Counted from the stretch's first letter, positions 28,178 to 37,055 are shown. The stretch: 64,000 bases of DNA from UBA1141 sp963665155 (GCA_963665155.2 CAXXFI010000001.1:62001-126000); one strand, 5' to 3'. The notes: generated by a model not told the origin, from the letters alone. Numbers and translations: made by a program.

Positions 28178-29185
28178 TTGTCTGTAAAACTGGGAATGGC
28201 TATAGTCAGCACCAACATCCAGGAGTACATCCAACAGGTGTGCATGCTGGACCAAGCTGGCGTGGCCATGATCGGCAGTGGCGATTCCCAAGCCCTGTAC
28301 CACGAGCAGTTGATCCGCACCGCCTTGGCCGCAGAGCACACGGTCAACGCCCGAGTGGGCACCTGGATTACCAACCCCATCACTCGCCACCCAGCGGTGA
28401 CCGCAGCGGCCATCGCTACAGTTGACGACATTGCGCCGGGCCGGGCTTTCTTGGGCGTGGGCACGGGAGACTCGACGGTCTACAACGCCAACCTCCGGCC
28501 AGCCAGCCTGGCTACCCTCGAGAGGTTCATTCACACCATTCGGGAATTGCACCAAGACGGGGTTTCCCAATGGCGCGGCAAGGAATGTTATCTGGGTTGG
28601 CCCAAACGGCGAATACCCATCGGCATGGCTGTCTCCGGTCCTCGAGCAATGCGCATGGCCGGCAGGCTGGCTGATATTGTTTGGGTGTGTTTCGGCATAC
28701 AAGAAGACCAGATCGCCTTGGCCAAACAGTACCTGGAAGAAGGCGCCAGGGAAGCTGGCCGCCGCCTGGAGGACATCGACATCTGGTGGATGGTGCAGAT
28801 GAATATCAACGACAGCCGGGAGCAAGCCTTGGAACCCATCAAGGCCGGCCTGGCAACCTCCGGCCACATTACATTCCGCTATGGGTTGGAAGGAAAGGCG
28901 GTGCCAGCCCAGTACCAAGAGAACATCGGCGAGTTGGCCCGCCGCTACCAGCCTACCCGCCACTTCGACAACGTCAGTCTGACCGACGAATTGGGTCTGA
29001 CGGATTACTTGGCGGACCGGTTGGCAATTTTGGGCACTGTTGATGATTGCATCCAGCGGATTAAAGAGCTGGAAGCTTTAGGCGCCAATCAGCTATTCTT
29101 CTACACCGCACTTCCGGATAAAGACCGGTTGCTGGCCCACATCGCTAACGACGTGATACCCGCCGTGGGAGCCACAAGCGGGTAA
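28178..29185 (+). CDS. LLM class flavin-dependent (F420-type) oxidoreductase
   Basis: 335 residues with the luciferase-like barrel: LGMAIVSTNIQEYIQQVCML (N-terminus), VGTWITNPITRHPAVTAAA (~65), DDIAPGRAFLGVGTGDSTV (~85) and the IGMAVSGPRAMRMAG segment (~150) typical of methylene-H4MPT reductase-like members. It probably uses F420; the substrate is unknown. The start is TTG 28178 with GGGGAGG 8 nt upstream. It shares its strand with the downstream PPOX-like and AhpD-like genes. Confidence 0.85.
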   Translation: MSVKLGMAIVSTNIQEYIQQVCMLDQAGVAMIGSGDSQALYHEQLIRTALAAEHTVNARVGTWITNPITRHPAVTAAAIATVDDIAPGRAFLGVGTGDSTVYNANLRPASLATLERFIHTIRELHQDGVSQWRGKECYLGWPKRRIPIGMAVSGPRAMRMAGRLADIVWVCFGIQEDQIALAKQYLEEGAREAGRRLEDIDIWWMVQMNINDSREQALEPIKAGLATSGHITFRYGLEGKAVPAQYQENIGELARRYQPTRHFDNVSLTDELGLTDYLADRLAILGTVDDCIQRIKELEALGANQLFFYTALPDKDRLLAHIANDVIPAVGATSG

Positions 29186-29323
29186 CGAGCCTGGAAATGG
29201 GACGTCGGACAGGGGCCCGACCCGCGGCCCCTTCTTTAGGCAGTAGTTCCATTCGACAATAGTTCAATTCAACAGTATTCCCATTCGCCAAGAGCCCGAT
29301 TCAAAAGGAGGCATCGCTTACCC
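29186..29323. other. Short intergenic, no gene
   Basis: Contains three similar CA(T/A)TCGACAATAGTTC-like segments and the Shine-Dalgarno AAAGGAGG of the next gene. Nothing else was assigned. Confidence 0.3.
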
Positions 29324-29818
29324 ATGGGCATATTGACTGAGGATATGAAACGAGTGGTTAAAGAGAACCGTCTGGGTTTTTACGCAACCGTTTGCCCTGA
29401 CGGCACGCCCAATCTGTCTCCAAAAGGCACGACCTTCGTCTACGACGACGATCACCTGGCTTTTGTGGATTTGGGCTCACCGGGTACACTGTCCAACTTG
29501 GCGCACAACCCATCGATTGAAATAAGCATGGTCGACTTGTTTATGCGCAAGGGTTACCGCTTCAAGGGCACGGCCACGATCGTTACTGCAGGCCCAGAAT
29601 TTGACAACATACTAAATTCGTACAAAGGCAGCAGTGTCCAGCAGCTAATCAACAAGGTTAAGTCCGCAGTGCTGGTGAAAATAGAGCGGGCATTGCCTCT
29701 GGCTTCCCCCGCCTACTTGCCCGGTGTTACCGAAGAAGCCATGCGAAGCCAATGGGAACAGCATTGGGACCAAGTCACTCGAGACTATCACACCCAACCG
29801 GCTAAGAGTCCCGGCTAA
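29324..29818 (+). CDS. Pyridoxamine 5'-phosphate oxidase-like FMN/F420-binding protein
   Basis: 164 residues with the split beta-barrel flavin-binding pattern FYATVCPDGTPNLSPKGTTF (~20) and GYRFKGTATIV (~80). Such proteins bind FMN, F420 or haem and reduce small molecules. AAAGGAGG precedes ATG 29324. It lies between an LLM oxidoreductase and the second CxxU protein, which suggests a shared redox theme. Confidence 0.85.
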   Translation: MGILTEDMKRVVKENRLGFYATVCPDGTPNLSPKGTTFVYDDDHLAFVDLGSPGTLSNLAHNPSIEISMVDLFMRKGYRFKGTATIVTAGPEFDNILNSYKGSSVQQLINKVKSAVLVKIERALPLASPAYLPGVTEEAMRSQWEQHWDQVTRDYHTQPAKSPG

Positions 29819-30039
29819 GAGTCATTGAGCTAAGCGGTTTTTGGTTTTGTGGCGTGTGGGGCCCAAGCCCTCCCTTTTTCGGATTTGTGAGTCCTGGGGC
29901 GAAAATCCCTCAACCCCACCCTTTCCGAAGGGGAGCTTTTAAGAGATGATTTTAGAAGTTATTGTCGAGCCGGCGAGGTTTTCTCGGTATAGCCGGATAC
30001 AAATGTAGGATTAGGCCTAGACAAGGAGGAGCGAAAGCC
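29819..30039. other. Intergenic before the second CxxU gene
   Basis: No gene seen. The strong Shine-Dalgarno AAGGAGGAG at 30023-30031, 8 nt before ATG 30040, fixes the start of the next gene. An in-frame ATG at 29962 has none. Confidence 0.45.
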
Positions 30040-30591
30040 ATGGGCTGGATCAGGCAGGAAGAAGTACCATTTGGCAACGTCATAAAAATCATGTCCATCA
30101 ACGAAGGCGCAATGAAGGCCGTACAAGCTGTGAATCAGGCGGTGACCTTCGGCTCTTCAGCGCTCACCCGAACCCAAGAGGAGGCTATCGCGACTGCAGT
30201 TTCGGTGGTTAACCAGTGCCGCTATTGAACCATGGCCCACGGAGCGTTGCTCCGTCAGCATTCCGACGACGCAGAATTAGCCAGCCATGTGATGCACGAT
30301 TTTAGCCAAGCCGACTTGGACCCACAGACCAAGGGTATGCTGAAATACGCTGCCAAGCTGACTAAAAACCCAACGTCGATGCAAAATTCCGACGTGGAAG
30401 GCTTAAGAGAACTGGGACTCAGCGACGAGCAAATCCTTTCCGTGGTGCTGATCACCTGCAATTTTAATTTCATGACTCGTTTGGCCGACGGCTTGGGCGT
30501 GGAGGTCGACGCAGGGAGGCAGGAGGCTGCCGAACGTTGGTTGAAAGGCCCGGTGTTGGCGCAAGATTGGCTGATGAAGGCCAAAGCTTAG
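30040..30591 (+). CDS. AhpD/CMD-like selenoprotein candidate (CxxU)
   Basis: Read through TGA at 30226-30228, the gene encodes 183 residues, the usual length for peroxidase-related AhpD-like proteins. The active site is E-x11-C-R-Y-U-T-M-A-H: Glu, first Cys and His keep exact AhpD spacing, and selenocysteine (residue 63) replaces the second Cys. Downstream sequence (LADGLGVEVDAGRQ) is an intact continuation with no other stop until TAG 30591. A perfect hairpin begins 11 nt after the TGA. By family knowledge AhpD supplies electrons to, or acts as, a peroxidase through its dithiol; a selenol would make it more reactive. An alternative, two separate ORFs, is unlikely because the second would start within the active-site helix. 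Confidence 0.85.
30239..30255 (+). promoter_or_regulatory. SECIS-like hairpin of gene at 30040-30591
   Basis: A perfect 7-bp stem ACGGAGC/GCTCCGT closes the loop GTT. The stem begins 11 nt and the loop 18 nt after the TGA, the same geometry as the hairpin at 27033-27049 but with a different stem sequence. Confidence 0.8.
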
Positions 30592-30952
30592 AAAATCTTC
30601 AGCCCGAAATTTCCCGGTCACGGTTTGCCATCACAACTCGGGCGTGAGCGTCACTTTGGTATACTCAATTGGTCGCTGATGGTCGCTGATGGTCGCTTAG
30701 AGAGTAGAGTCGGCGATAGTTCCAGAGGCGGCCAAGCGAGTATAAATCGTTTGACGTAAGGGCCTTGTCCAAAATAATGGAGCGTCCTCCTTTTGGGGCG
30801 TTCCTGTTAGACATGAGTTCTACCGACCTTCAGCGACCGTTGGCCCTGTTCTAGGCTACCCGCCCCACCGAGGTGGACACCTAGAAACTCGGACGGAAAC
30901 CCCGATTCTCCCCAAGCCGTCGTTTTCTTAACGTCGATTATCGAAGTAACAG
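30592..30952. other. Intergenic, partly duplicated at 31889-32030
   Basis: The first 150 nt match, with divergence, the DNA after the relic at 31767, including a TGGTATACT box and a tRNA-like start (AAGCGAGTATAAATCG against AAGCGGGCGTAACTCAG). Two GGTCGCTGAT repeats lie at 30672-30696. No gene. Confidence 0.5.
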
Positions 30953-31411
30953 TTGGTTATTGAAACGTATACTATTATACCGTATAAGACTGGAATACGT
31001 CTGCTTGCCGTAGCGCGAAACCCGGCCAATGGCTTTCCGGCCAGACCTCTAGCTACTGAGCTTCGAGAGAGGCATGGCTACCAAACTCTCAGCGAGAAAT
31101 CAGTCAACCGGTGCTGTGGCACCTATGCCATCAGGGGAACATCCCGAGTCATTACCAGAGAATTCAAAACGGAGGTGTCCGTAAAGGTGAGAGAGGTGTC
31201 CCAGCGCGAATGGCCCAAGCGCCTTCGAGATTTATGCAGTCGAGGTGACCATTCTTTTTTATGGGAGCCCGGATTGAAAGACTTTGTGACCGTGGTAGTG
31301 AAGGATGATGGAGTCAATCAAAATGGGACGTCGATGACATTAGAACTCCGGACTTGCTTTATCTGCCAGAAAGACATAAAAAGGCGCGGGCTATCTTTGC
31401 ACTTCGATTAG
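30953..31411 (+). CDS. Doubtful hypothetical protein
   Basis: 152 codons from a TTG with no clear ribosome site. No membrane segment or domain is recognised. Composition is mixed and Arg/Val-rich, with a C-terminal CFICQKD segment. It lies in a region of gene remnants and may be a fragment or non-coding. Confidence 0.25.
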   Translation: MVIETYTIIPYKTGIRLLAVARNPANGFPARPLATELRERHGYQTLSEKSVNRCCGTYAIRGTSRVITREFKTEVSVKVREVSQREWPKRLRDLCSRGDHSFLWEPGLKDFVTVVVKDDGVNQNGTSMTLELRTCFICQKDIKRRGLSLHFD

Positions 31412-31766
31412 TTTGATCTTTAAAAGAATCTAGCTCCCAAAATATTTCCGAGGCCTTCGTTTCCCTCACCGGAGTTGCCCAACGACATTTGATGGATTTA
31501 AACCTGTCGCCTGAGCTATGGCTGACAACGCCCCCTAAGACGCCGCAGAAGCTCGATATCTGCGGAATATGGGCTTTGTAAGCCAACCCAGTGGGCTTAT
31601 TAAATTGTTTTCGCCGCCGGGTTTCTCACTAATCTAACTGTGGGCGAATGTGTGGCTTATCTGGTGAAGGTGGATTCCCATTAGCCCGGCCTGCTCACCA
31701 CGTTTCTGGACGATCTGGCGTAAGCCAAAATTGGTCACCCAGCCACTAACTCCCATCCAAAGCCGG
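31412..31766. other. Non-coding, degraded region
   Basis: No intact ORF. The sequence leads into the AhpD-like relic and may contain the unrecognisable remainder of that gene. Confidence 0.35.
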
Positions 31767-31888
31767 ATATGACCCACATAGCCGACGTCTTGGGTGTGGA
31801 GGTTGACGCACATGAGCAGCAATCCGGCGAACGCGGGCTGAAAGGACCGGTATCGGCGCAAGACTGGCTGATGAAGACCAAAGCTTAG
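31767..31888 (+). pseudogene. 3' relic of a third AhpD/CMD-like gene
   Basis: Translates as DMTHIADVLGVEVDAHEQQ... and ends KGPVSAQDWLMKTKA-stop, matching the last 40 residues of the gene at 30040 (MTRLADGLGVEVDAGRQ... KGPVLAQDWLMKAKA). The TGA/active-site part is not recognisable upstream. The following 140 nt are also related, so a block of gene end plus tRNA promoter was duplicated long ago. Confidence 0.8.
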
Positions 31889-31934
31889 AAAATCTTTAGC
31901 TCAAAATTTCCCAGTCTCAGTTTGTCATCCCAAC

Positions 31935-31963
31935 TTGGGTCTTGAGCAGCACTTTGCTATACT
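31935..31963 (+). promoter_or_regulatory. Promoter of tRNA-Gly
   Basis: TTGGGT (31935-31940), a 17-nt spacer, and TATACT (31958-31963), with the tRNA beginning 50 nt downstream. The TATACT is conserved in the related copy after the gene at 30040. Confidence 0.55.
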
Positions 31964-32013
31964 AATTTGGTCGCTCAAGGAGTAAAATTGGCAACAGTTC
32001 CGGAGGCTTTCAA

Positions 32014-32088
32014 GCGGGCGTAACTCAGTGGTAGAGTGTTTGCTTCCCAAGCAAAAAGCCGGGGGTTCGAATCCCCCCGCCCGCTCCA
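32014..32088 (+). tRNA. tRNA-Gly(CCC)
   Basis: 75 nt. The acceptor stem GCGGGCG/CGCCCGC is fully paired, the D-loop holds TAACTCAGTGGTAGA, and the anticodon loop TTCCCAA reads CCC. The T-arm has GGTTCGAAT, the discriminator is T, and CCA is encoded. It decodes GGG glycine codons. Confidence 0.95.
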
Positions 32089-32294
32089 ATTTCTGTGCCT
32101 GTGAAGTCTGTATCGAGGCTTTTATCGTTAACACTCTCCCCTTTTGTGTTAACAAAAGTGTTAACAACTCCCACATATCGCTGGTATAAATCCTCCCTCC
32201 AAGGCCGCTTCCCGTTCAACATGTAGGAGAGATATGCGGGCGAAATATCCAATTCGCTTGCGATGTGCCTGAGTGACCGTTTAAGCGTTGCCAT
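32025..32294 (-). CDS. Small XRE-type HTH protein reading into the tRNA gene
   Basis: About 89 codons from ATG 32294, with GGAGG 5 nt upstream. Residues 1-40 form a Cro/CI-like helix-turn-helix (LRHIASELDISPAYLSYMLNGK). The last ~20 residues (GGIRTPGFLLGK...) are simply the antisense of the tRNA-Gly. The original C-terminus was probably lost, as at the edge of an element integrated at the tRNA. It may be a remnant repressor of a prophage or integrative element. Confidence 0.55.
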   Translation of the reverse strand: MATLKRSLRHIASELDISPAYLSYMLNGKRPWREDLYQRYVGVVNTFVNTKGESVNDKSLDTDFTGTEIGAGGGIRTPGFLLGKQTLYH

Positions 32295-32332
32295 GGTCAC
32301 CTCCGGTTTGATTTACACTAGTAAAATATGGA

Positions 32333-32653
32333 TTGTACAAACTTGGAATTGAAGGACAAGACGCTGTCCTGCAGTCAATGGCGGGTGTCCGGAACATCAA
32401 AGATTTCTTGAGCGAATTCGATCTGGATGATTTAGTCAATCGAAAGGTTTTGGTGCAAGCGGGGGGCGAATACCAATTGCGGGCACAGAGTATTGAACCG
32501 TTGATCGCCTTAATGGAGGAGCACGGTAAGAAGAAACTGGAGTATCCGCCCAGAAAATGGTTTTTGACTCAGGACCGTCAGTTCGCCAACCCATGCTCCA
32601 CCGAGCACAAGAATGGTCACGTGACACAATTATCGAAACCTGGCGATCTTTGA
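32333..32653 (+). CDS. Doubtful hypothetical protein
   Basis: 106 codons from TTG without a Shine-Dalgarno. No recognised domain. The 3' end overlaps the kinase relic on the other strand. Possibly a fragment of the same decayed element as the HTH protein. Confidence 0.25.
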   Translation: MYKLGIEGQDAVLQSMAGVRNIKDFLSEFDLDDLVNRKVLVQAGGEYQLRAQSIEPLIALMEEHGKKKLEYPPRKWFLTQDRQFANPCSTEHKNGHVTQLSKPGDL

Positions 32654-34290
32654 GATGTCCAAGACATCGTTAATCAAACCTAACAGGTGTTTGCCAGCAC
32701 CATTGATGCGCTCCAAGTCGGGGCCGAAGTCGTCGTCCTCCCGTTCGGCGGCTTCCTCCTGGAGCATCTTGCGCTGTAGCCTATGATGGCGTTTAGCGGT
32801 GTGCGCAGTTCGTGGCTCATGTTGGCCAGGAACTTGCTCTTGGTGCGGTTGGCTTCCTCGGCATCTTCCCTTGCTTGCTGAGTTTCGTCGATGAACCGGG
32901 CATTGCCGATGGCCACGGCGGCGCTGTCGGCCAAAGTCTGAAGGAGCCGCACCTCCGCGTCGGTGAAATCTCGGGTTTCTTGATAGATAACGTTAAGAAC
33001 GCCGTAAGGCTCGCCCACTCCCGGTTTTCCAGTATACCGTTCAAGCAGCACCGGCGCCACGTTGTGGGTTTTAGCCAACAGTAGTGAACCATTAGCCTGG
33101 TCGAATCTCAGAATGGAGGAACCCTGACTCCCCAGCATCTCAGTCGCCTTTGCGGTAATGAGGTCCAGCACGCTGTCCATGTCCAGGCTGGTCGCTAGTT
33201 GCGTGGTGACCTCGTAAAGCTGTGTTGCTTCCCGCTCCCGGGTTTCGGCTTCGTTCAGGAGTCGGGCTTTTTCAAGAGCCAGCGACGCCTGGTCAGCGAA
33301 GGCAGTCAAGAGTGAGACCTCGTCCTCGGTATAGCGGCGTTTCCGGGTATCAACCACGTTTAGTACGCCTATTGAAGTATCGTTGGCCAAGAGGGGAATC
33401 AGCACTGCACTGTGGAGACCGTATTTCAACAAACTGGTTCGCCTGGCGTCAACGATCAACTCATGATTTCGAGTGTCTTCTATTACAAGGGGCTTTCGGG
33501 TGGCCATGGCATGGCCCTGGGCGCTGGTCCTTTCCTCTACTTTGAAACCAGGATTTAATAAGGCGGCATCGGCTAGGAAGTTTTCCACCGAAGCAGTTGC
33601 CACACTAGATATCAGAACTTCTCCTTCCAAAAGCCGCACCCAAGCTCCGTGAGCACCAAGGAGCAGAGTTGCGTCATTCACGATCAGGTCTAACACCTCG
33701 TCCGTGTTGTGAACACCAGCCAGCTTGTTGGAAACTTGGTAGAGGGCATCCGAGCGCTCCCGCTCCCGTTCCGCCTCGTTCAAAAGCCGCGCTTTTTCCA
33801 AAGCCAACGACGCCTGGTCGGCGAAGGCAGTCAGGAGGGAAACTTCGTCGTCGGTGAAGCGACGTACGCGGTTGTCAAAAACGGCGAGTACGCCTATGGA
33901 CCGGTCGTTGGCGAGCAGAGGAACTGCGGCAGAACCGTGAAAACCGTGCTTCTGCACGATTATGCGCTGTGCGGGAGCTACCAAATCCTCTTCTGTCATA
34001 GCCAGCCGCTTGGAGACCTGGTGAGGGCTCGGAATCTGTTGGCTGCATTATGACATGAATCAGTACGGCAACGCACACTTCCGCCGACAAATTACACAAC
34101 GGCATACCCTTCTTCCAGCAAACGGATAGACGCTCCAGTCGCACGTAGGAGCCGGGCAGCCTCGTTGACTATCAATTCCAGTACTTCGTCGGTGTCGTGA
34201 GCACGGGAGAAGGACCGCGCAGAGACTGAAAAGGAACGCTCCGACGCCCTCTACCAGATTTCCAACTAACTGGCCAGCGCCCACGCGGCG
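32630..34290 (-). pseudogene. Broken multi-GAF sensor histidine kinase
   Basis: The best frame (33999 to 32680) holds two and a half GAF domains (repeated LLANDRSIGVLAVFDNR, LLTAFADQASLALEKARLL) and the HisKA motif FLANMSHELRTPLNAIIGYS. A shift near 32768-32776 changes the frame. The correct frame then gives EMLQEEAAEREDD... and LGLINDVLDISKIARF before a stop at 32630, so no HATPase domain remains. Upstream of 33999, another GAF (DTDEVLELIVNEAARLLRAT at ~34170-34230) is broken by stops. It would have sensed a signal through GAF domains and autophosphorylated the His of SHELRTP. Confidence 0.85.
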
Positions 34291-34433
34291 CTTTCAGCAA
34301 GCCAGGTTTAGTTAATCAAAAGTTTCGCGGGCGATACCCACTCGGGGAATTATGGTCAGAAAACGGGGCCTGTTTACCACGGTTAACTCGGGAAGAAGAT
34401 TCCGTAATGAGGTCACCGAGGCTCTAGCCAACT

Positions 34434-34892
34434 TTGTTGCCGTCCTCTCCGAAGCTCAACCGGTCGAGGGATCTTTACACCACACTGTGCGGAAACCTGG
34501 GCATCGACCTGGAATACCCGGAGTTCCTGGGCATCTGGGTCCGGCCTTTGCGGGCCAATGAGGACATCCTGCCGTTGATAGAGCGGTTGAAGGGCAATCA
34601 CAAGCTGGTGCTGGGGTCTAATACGGAAGAGATTCACCACACTTACTGCAAGCAGAACGTTGATGCGTTGGCGCATTTTGAGGAAAGCTTTTTATCCTTC
34701 CAGATTGGGTTGCTAAAGCCCGACCCCCAGTTTTTCCTGCATATTTTGAATAAATTGAGTGCTGCGCCCAGCGAATGCGTGTTCATAGACGACACTCCGG
34801 AGAACGTGGAATCTGCCCGCAGTATCGGCATAACCAGCTTGCACTTCACAAACAACGACAATTTGCAAAATAGTCTCACCGCCATACTATGA
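34434..34892 (+). pseudogene. HAD superfamily hydrolase lacking its N-terminal catalytic motif
   Basis: About 150 codons with HAD motif II-like LVLGSNTEE, motif III Lys in GLLKPDPQFF and motif IV FIDDTPENVESARSIGI. The first motif, DxD with the nucleophilic Asp that should lie 70-100 residues before, is absent, and no Shine-Dalgarno precedes the frame. A truncated, probably inactive gene. Confidence 0.65.
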
Positions 34893-34938
34893 CCATAATT
34901 AGACCAACCCCAATTCGCCACCCTCGGAGGTTTTGCCG

Positions 34939-35250
34939 GTGATGCTGGAACACATGGGATTTCGTTGGGGCTATGTATTCTTGCGGGCCGCCTCACACCT
35001 AAACTCGGATAGTCTTGATGAGTTGATGCGCCAAGCGGTGGAAATGTTCCTGGCGAGGGAAGAAGAGCGGCAGGTCAAAGGTGGCGATTATGAAGGCAGG
35101 CTACGCACCGAAATGCGCTACGAAGTAATCGGTTCGTTGGGTGGCCAGCGGTTCGACGCTGAGTTGGAAACAACCTATGGTCAGGACAGTTCCACTTTCC
35201 TGGTCAGCGAGCAAACCCAGGGTATGGGCTCGGTCATCTCCCGAAACTGA
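34939..35250 (+). CDS. Hypothetical protein
   Basis: About 103 codons. GTG 34939 follows GGAGG at 34925-34929. It is acidic, with a helical middle (DELMRQAVEMFLAREEERQ). No family was recognised. The frame is clean, but the setting is full of remnants. Confidence 0.4.
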   Translation: MMLEHMGFRWGYVFLRAASHLNSDSLDELMRQAVEMFLAREEERQVKGGDYEGRLRTEMRYEVIGSLGGQRFDAELETTYGQDSSTFLVSEQTQGMGSVISRN

Positions 35251-35284
35251 CCCTAACTGGACCCACTGGCTAGCCCGCCTTTGG

Positions 35285-36442
35285 CTACCCCGTTGCCACT
35301 GGTAAGCGGATCATGAAGATCGCCCCGGATTTGTGGTCTGGCGCTTCCCCTTCCACCCAGCTTTGGAAGTCGATCTTGCCTCCATGGGCTTCAATAAATT
35401 TTTCGCTACTGCCAAGCCCAGACCGGTACCGCGTTCCTTTCCGTGAGACACAAATGGTTCGAAGATTTTCGGCCTCATCTCTGCGGGGATGCCGGAGCCG
35501 GTGTCCTCTACTTCTATTTCCCAGCAGCCCTCACCCTCTTTGGAACTGAGCGCGGTACTGACCGCCAAAGTGCCTCCATCGGGCATTGCGTCAATTGCGT
35601 TGGCTATGACATTGCTCGCTGCCCTTAGCAACCGCTTGGGATCAATACTTACAGTCCCTTGATAATCGAAGCGCGTGTCCAATCGGATGTTTGCTGAATT
35701 TCCGTAAATTCCTGGGGCCGAGAGGTTTCCCAGCACCGATACGACCAGGCTATCCAACCAGTCACCGAGTCTTACTTCCCTGGGGTCAAAGCTGACAGTA
35801 CCCATGGAGTAGTCTAAAAGCCGCGGATTACCGCCATTGGCTGCTTCAAGTCGTGGATTATCGTCGACGCCATCCGGCCTACCACGGAAAGTTGTTCCGA
35901 CTGGACTGTCCGCTCGAAGAGCCTGGAATTTTCGATGGCCACGGCGGCTTGAGTAGCCACGACTTCCAGCAATGCGGCGTCCTCTTGGGTAAAAAAAGCC
36001 GCAAAACAGGCCGCATCCTTTTTGTTAATGACCTCCAACACTCCCAAGAGTTCGCCTCTTCTAAGTATGGGCGTAGCCAGAACCGTTTTGGTAGTGAAGC
36101 CCGTTTGCCGGTCTATGGCCGGCTCGAAGCGGGGGTCTTTGGCGACATCGTCTACACGCAGCGTTTTGTTGGTAGCAGCGGCTTCGCCCAAAATACCTTG
36201 GCCGATCTCCAACACCCCACATCCGCACCGCCCGAGGCAAACTCTATGTGCAACCGCCGGTCGGACGGCTTAAAAATAGCTATGCAACTAGCCTCGGCGC
36301 CCACTGCTGCCTCCGCTTCCCGCATGATCAGGTCTAGAAACTTTTCGGAGTCATAGATACTGGCTACGAACTTGTTGACCTGATGGAAGGTCTGGACGTG
36401 CAGCCTTAGCAGTGCAAGCTCCCTGTTTTCTTCCTGGGTCAT
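35285..36442 (-). pseudogene. GAF-HisKA-HATPase histidine kinase with three frameshifts
   Basis: Starts at ATG 36442 (MTQEENRELALLRLH). The GAF domain runs from QTFHQVNKFVASIYD through LATPILRRGELLGVLEVINK. HisKA follows (SVVGRMASTIIHDLKQPMAVI), then HATPase with NVIANAIDAMPDGG, DTGSGIP and GTGLGLAVAK. The frame breaks near 36215-36219 (C run), near 35814-35825, and at the T5 run 35399-35403. After the last, the correct frame continues FIEAHGGKIDFQS to the stop at 35285. All key motifs survive across frames, so decay is recent or the breaks are sequence errors. Confidence 0.85.
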
Positions 36443-36866
36443 TTTACCGCTGTCGAGCATGATGCGGGGAACTGCCTCCGGAAGCCTGGGTGGTGCTGGC
36501 CGATTCAAGACACACGTGGTAATTACTTCCGTCCAATCACCTATTACTACACTACAGGCCGGTGTGCTTATAGGCCAGCGTTCAGGAGTGGAAGTAAGTT
36601 TTTCGAGACTAACCCCAAGCATAGCGCATAGCAATGTGGCTGGCAGTGAGACTTCTTCACCCGTCACACCAACGTGTGCCTATGTCCATGCGCTCTCACG
36701 GCTAGGGCGTCGCTAGGGTCAAGACGTTGGAAAGAGTCTCATCTGGCGAGCACCCTATTATCATTTCCCCATTATCATTTGGCGCCGTAACCGGTTGCTG
36801 AGGATTGCCTTGTATGGTAAATTGGCGAGAATACACATTCAGGTCAGGATAGCCAAGGAGCGATTA
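36443..36866. other. Intergenic between kinase relic and rpsU
   Basis: No supported gene. The rpsU leader and Shine-Dalgarno AAGGAGCG (36858-36865) are at the right end. Confidence 0.4.
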
Positions 36867-37055
36867 ATGGCATACGTGACCCCCAGGGAGGGTGAAACTC
36901 CCGAAAGCCTGGTAAACCGCTTTCGAGCCTCGGTACAGCACTCAGGAATACTGCGTGAACTAAAAGACCGCAGGTTTTTCCGGACCAAGGCCCAGAAGGA
37001 AAGGCTAGCCGCCCAGCGAGCAGCCCGGCGACGTCGCCGCCAGAACCGGCGGTAA
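36867..37055 (+). CDS. rpsU: Ribosomal protein bS21
   Basis: 62 residues, the normal bS21 length: MAYVTPREGETPESLVNRFR at the start, SGILRELKDRRFF in the centre and a strongly basic Arg-rich tail (AARRRRRQNRR). It sits in the small ribosomal subunit near the 16S 3' end and helps mRNA binding. AAGGAG before ATG 36867 fixes the start. Confidence 0.95.
   Translation: MAYVTPREGETPESLVNRFRASVQHSGILRELKDRRFFRTKAQKERLAAQRAARRRRRQNRR

Noticed and set aside
27926..28963. Long minus-strand ORF opposite the second LLM oxidoreductase
   Set aside because: Antisense shadow of a clear flavin-oxidoreductase gene; His/Val/Gln-rich with no domain.
30229..30591. Separate downstream gene starting at ATG 30232 after a true stop
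   Set aside because: It would begin inside the catalytic helix, lacks a ribosome site and loses the Cys/Glu part of the active site; read-through gives a normal-length family protein.
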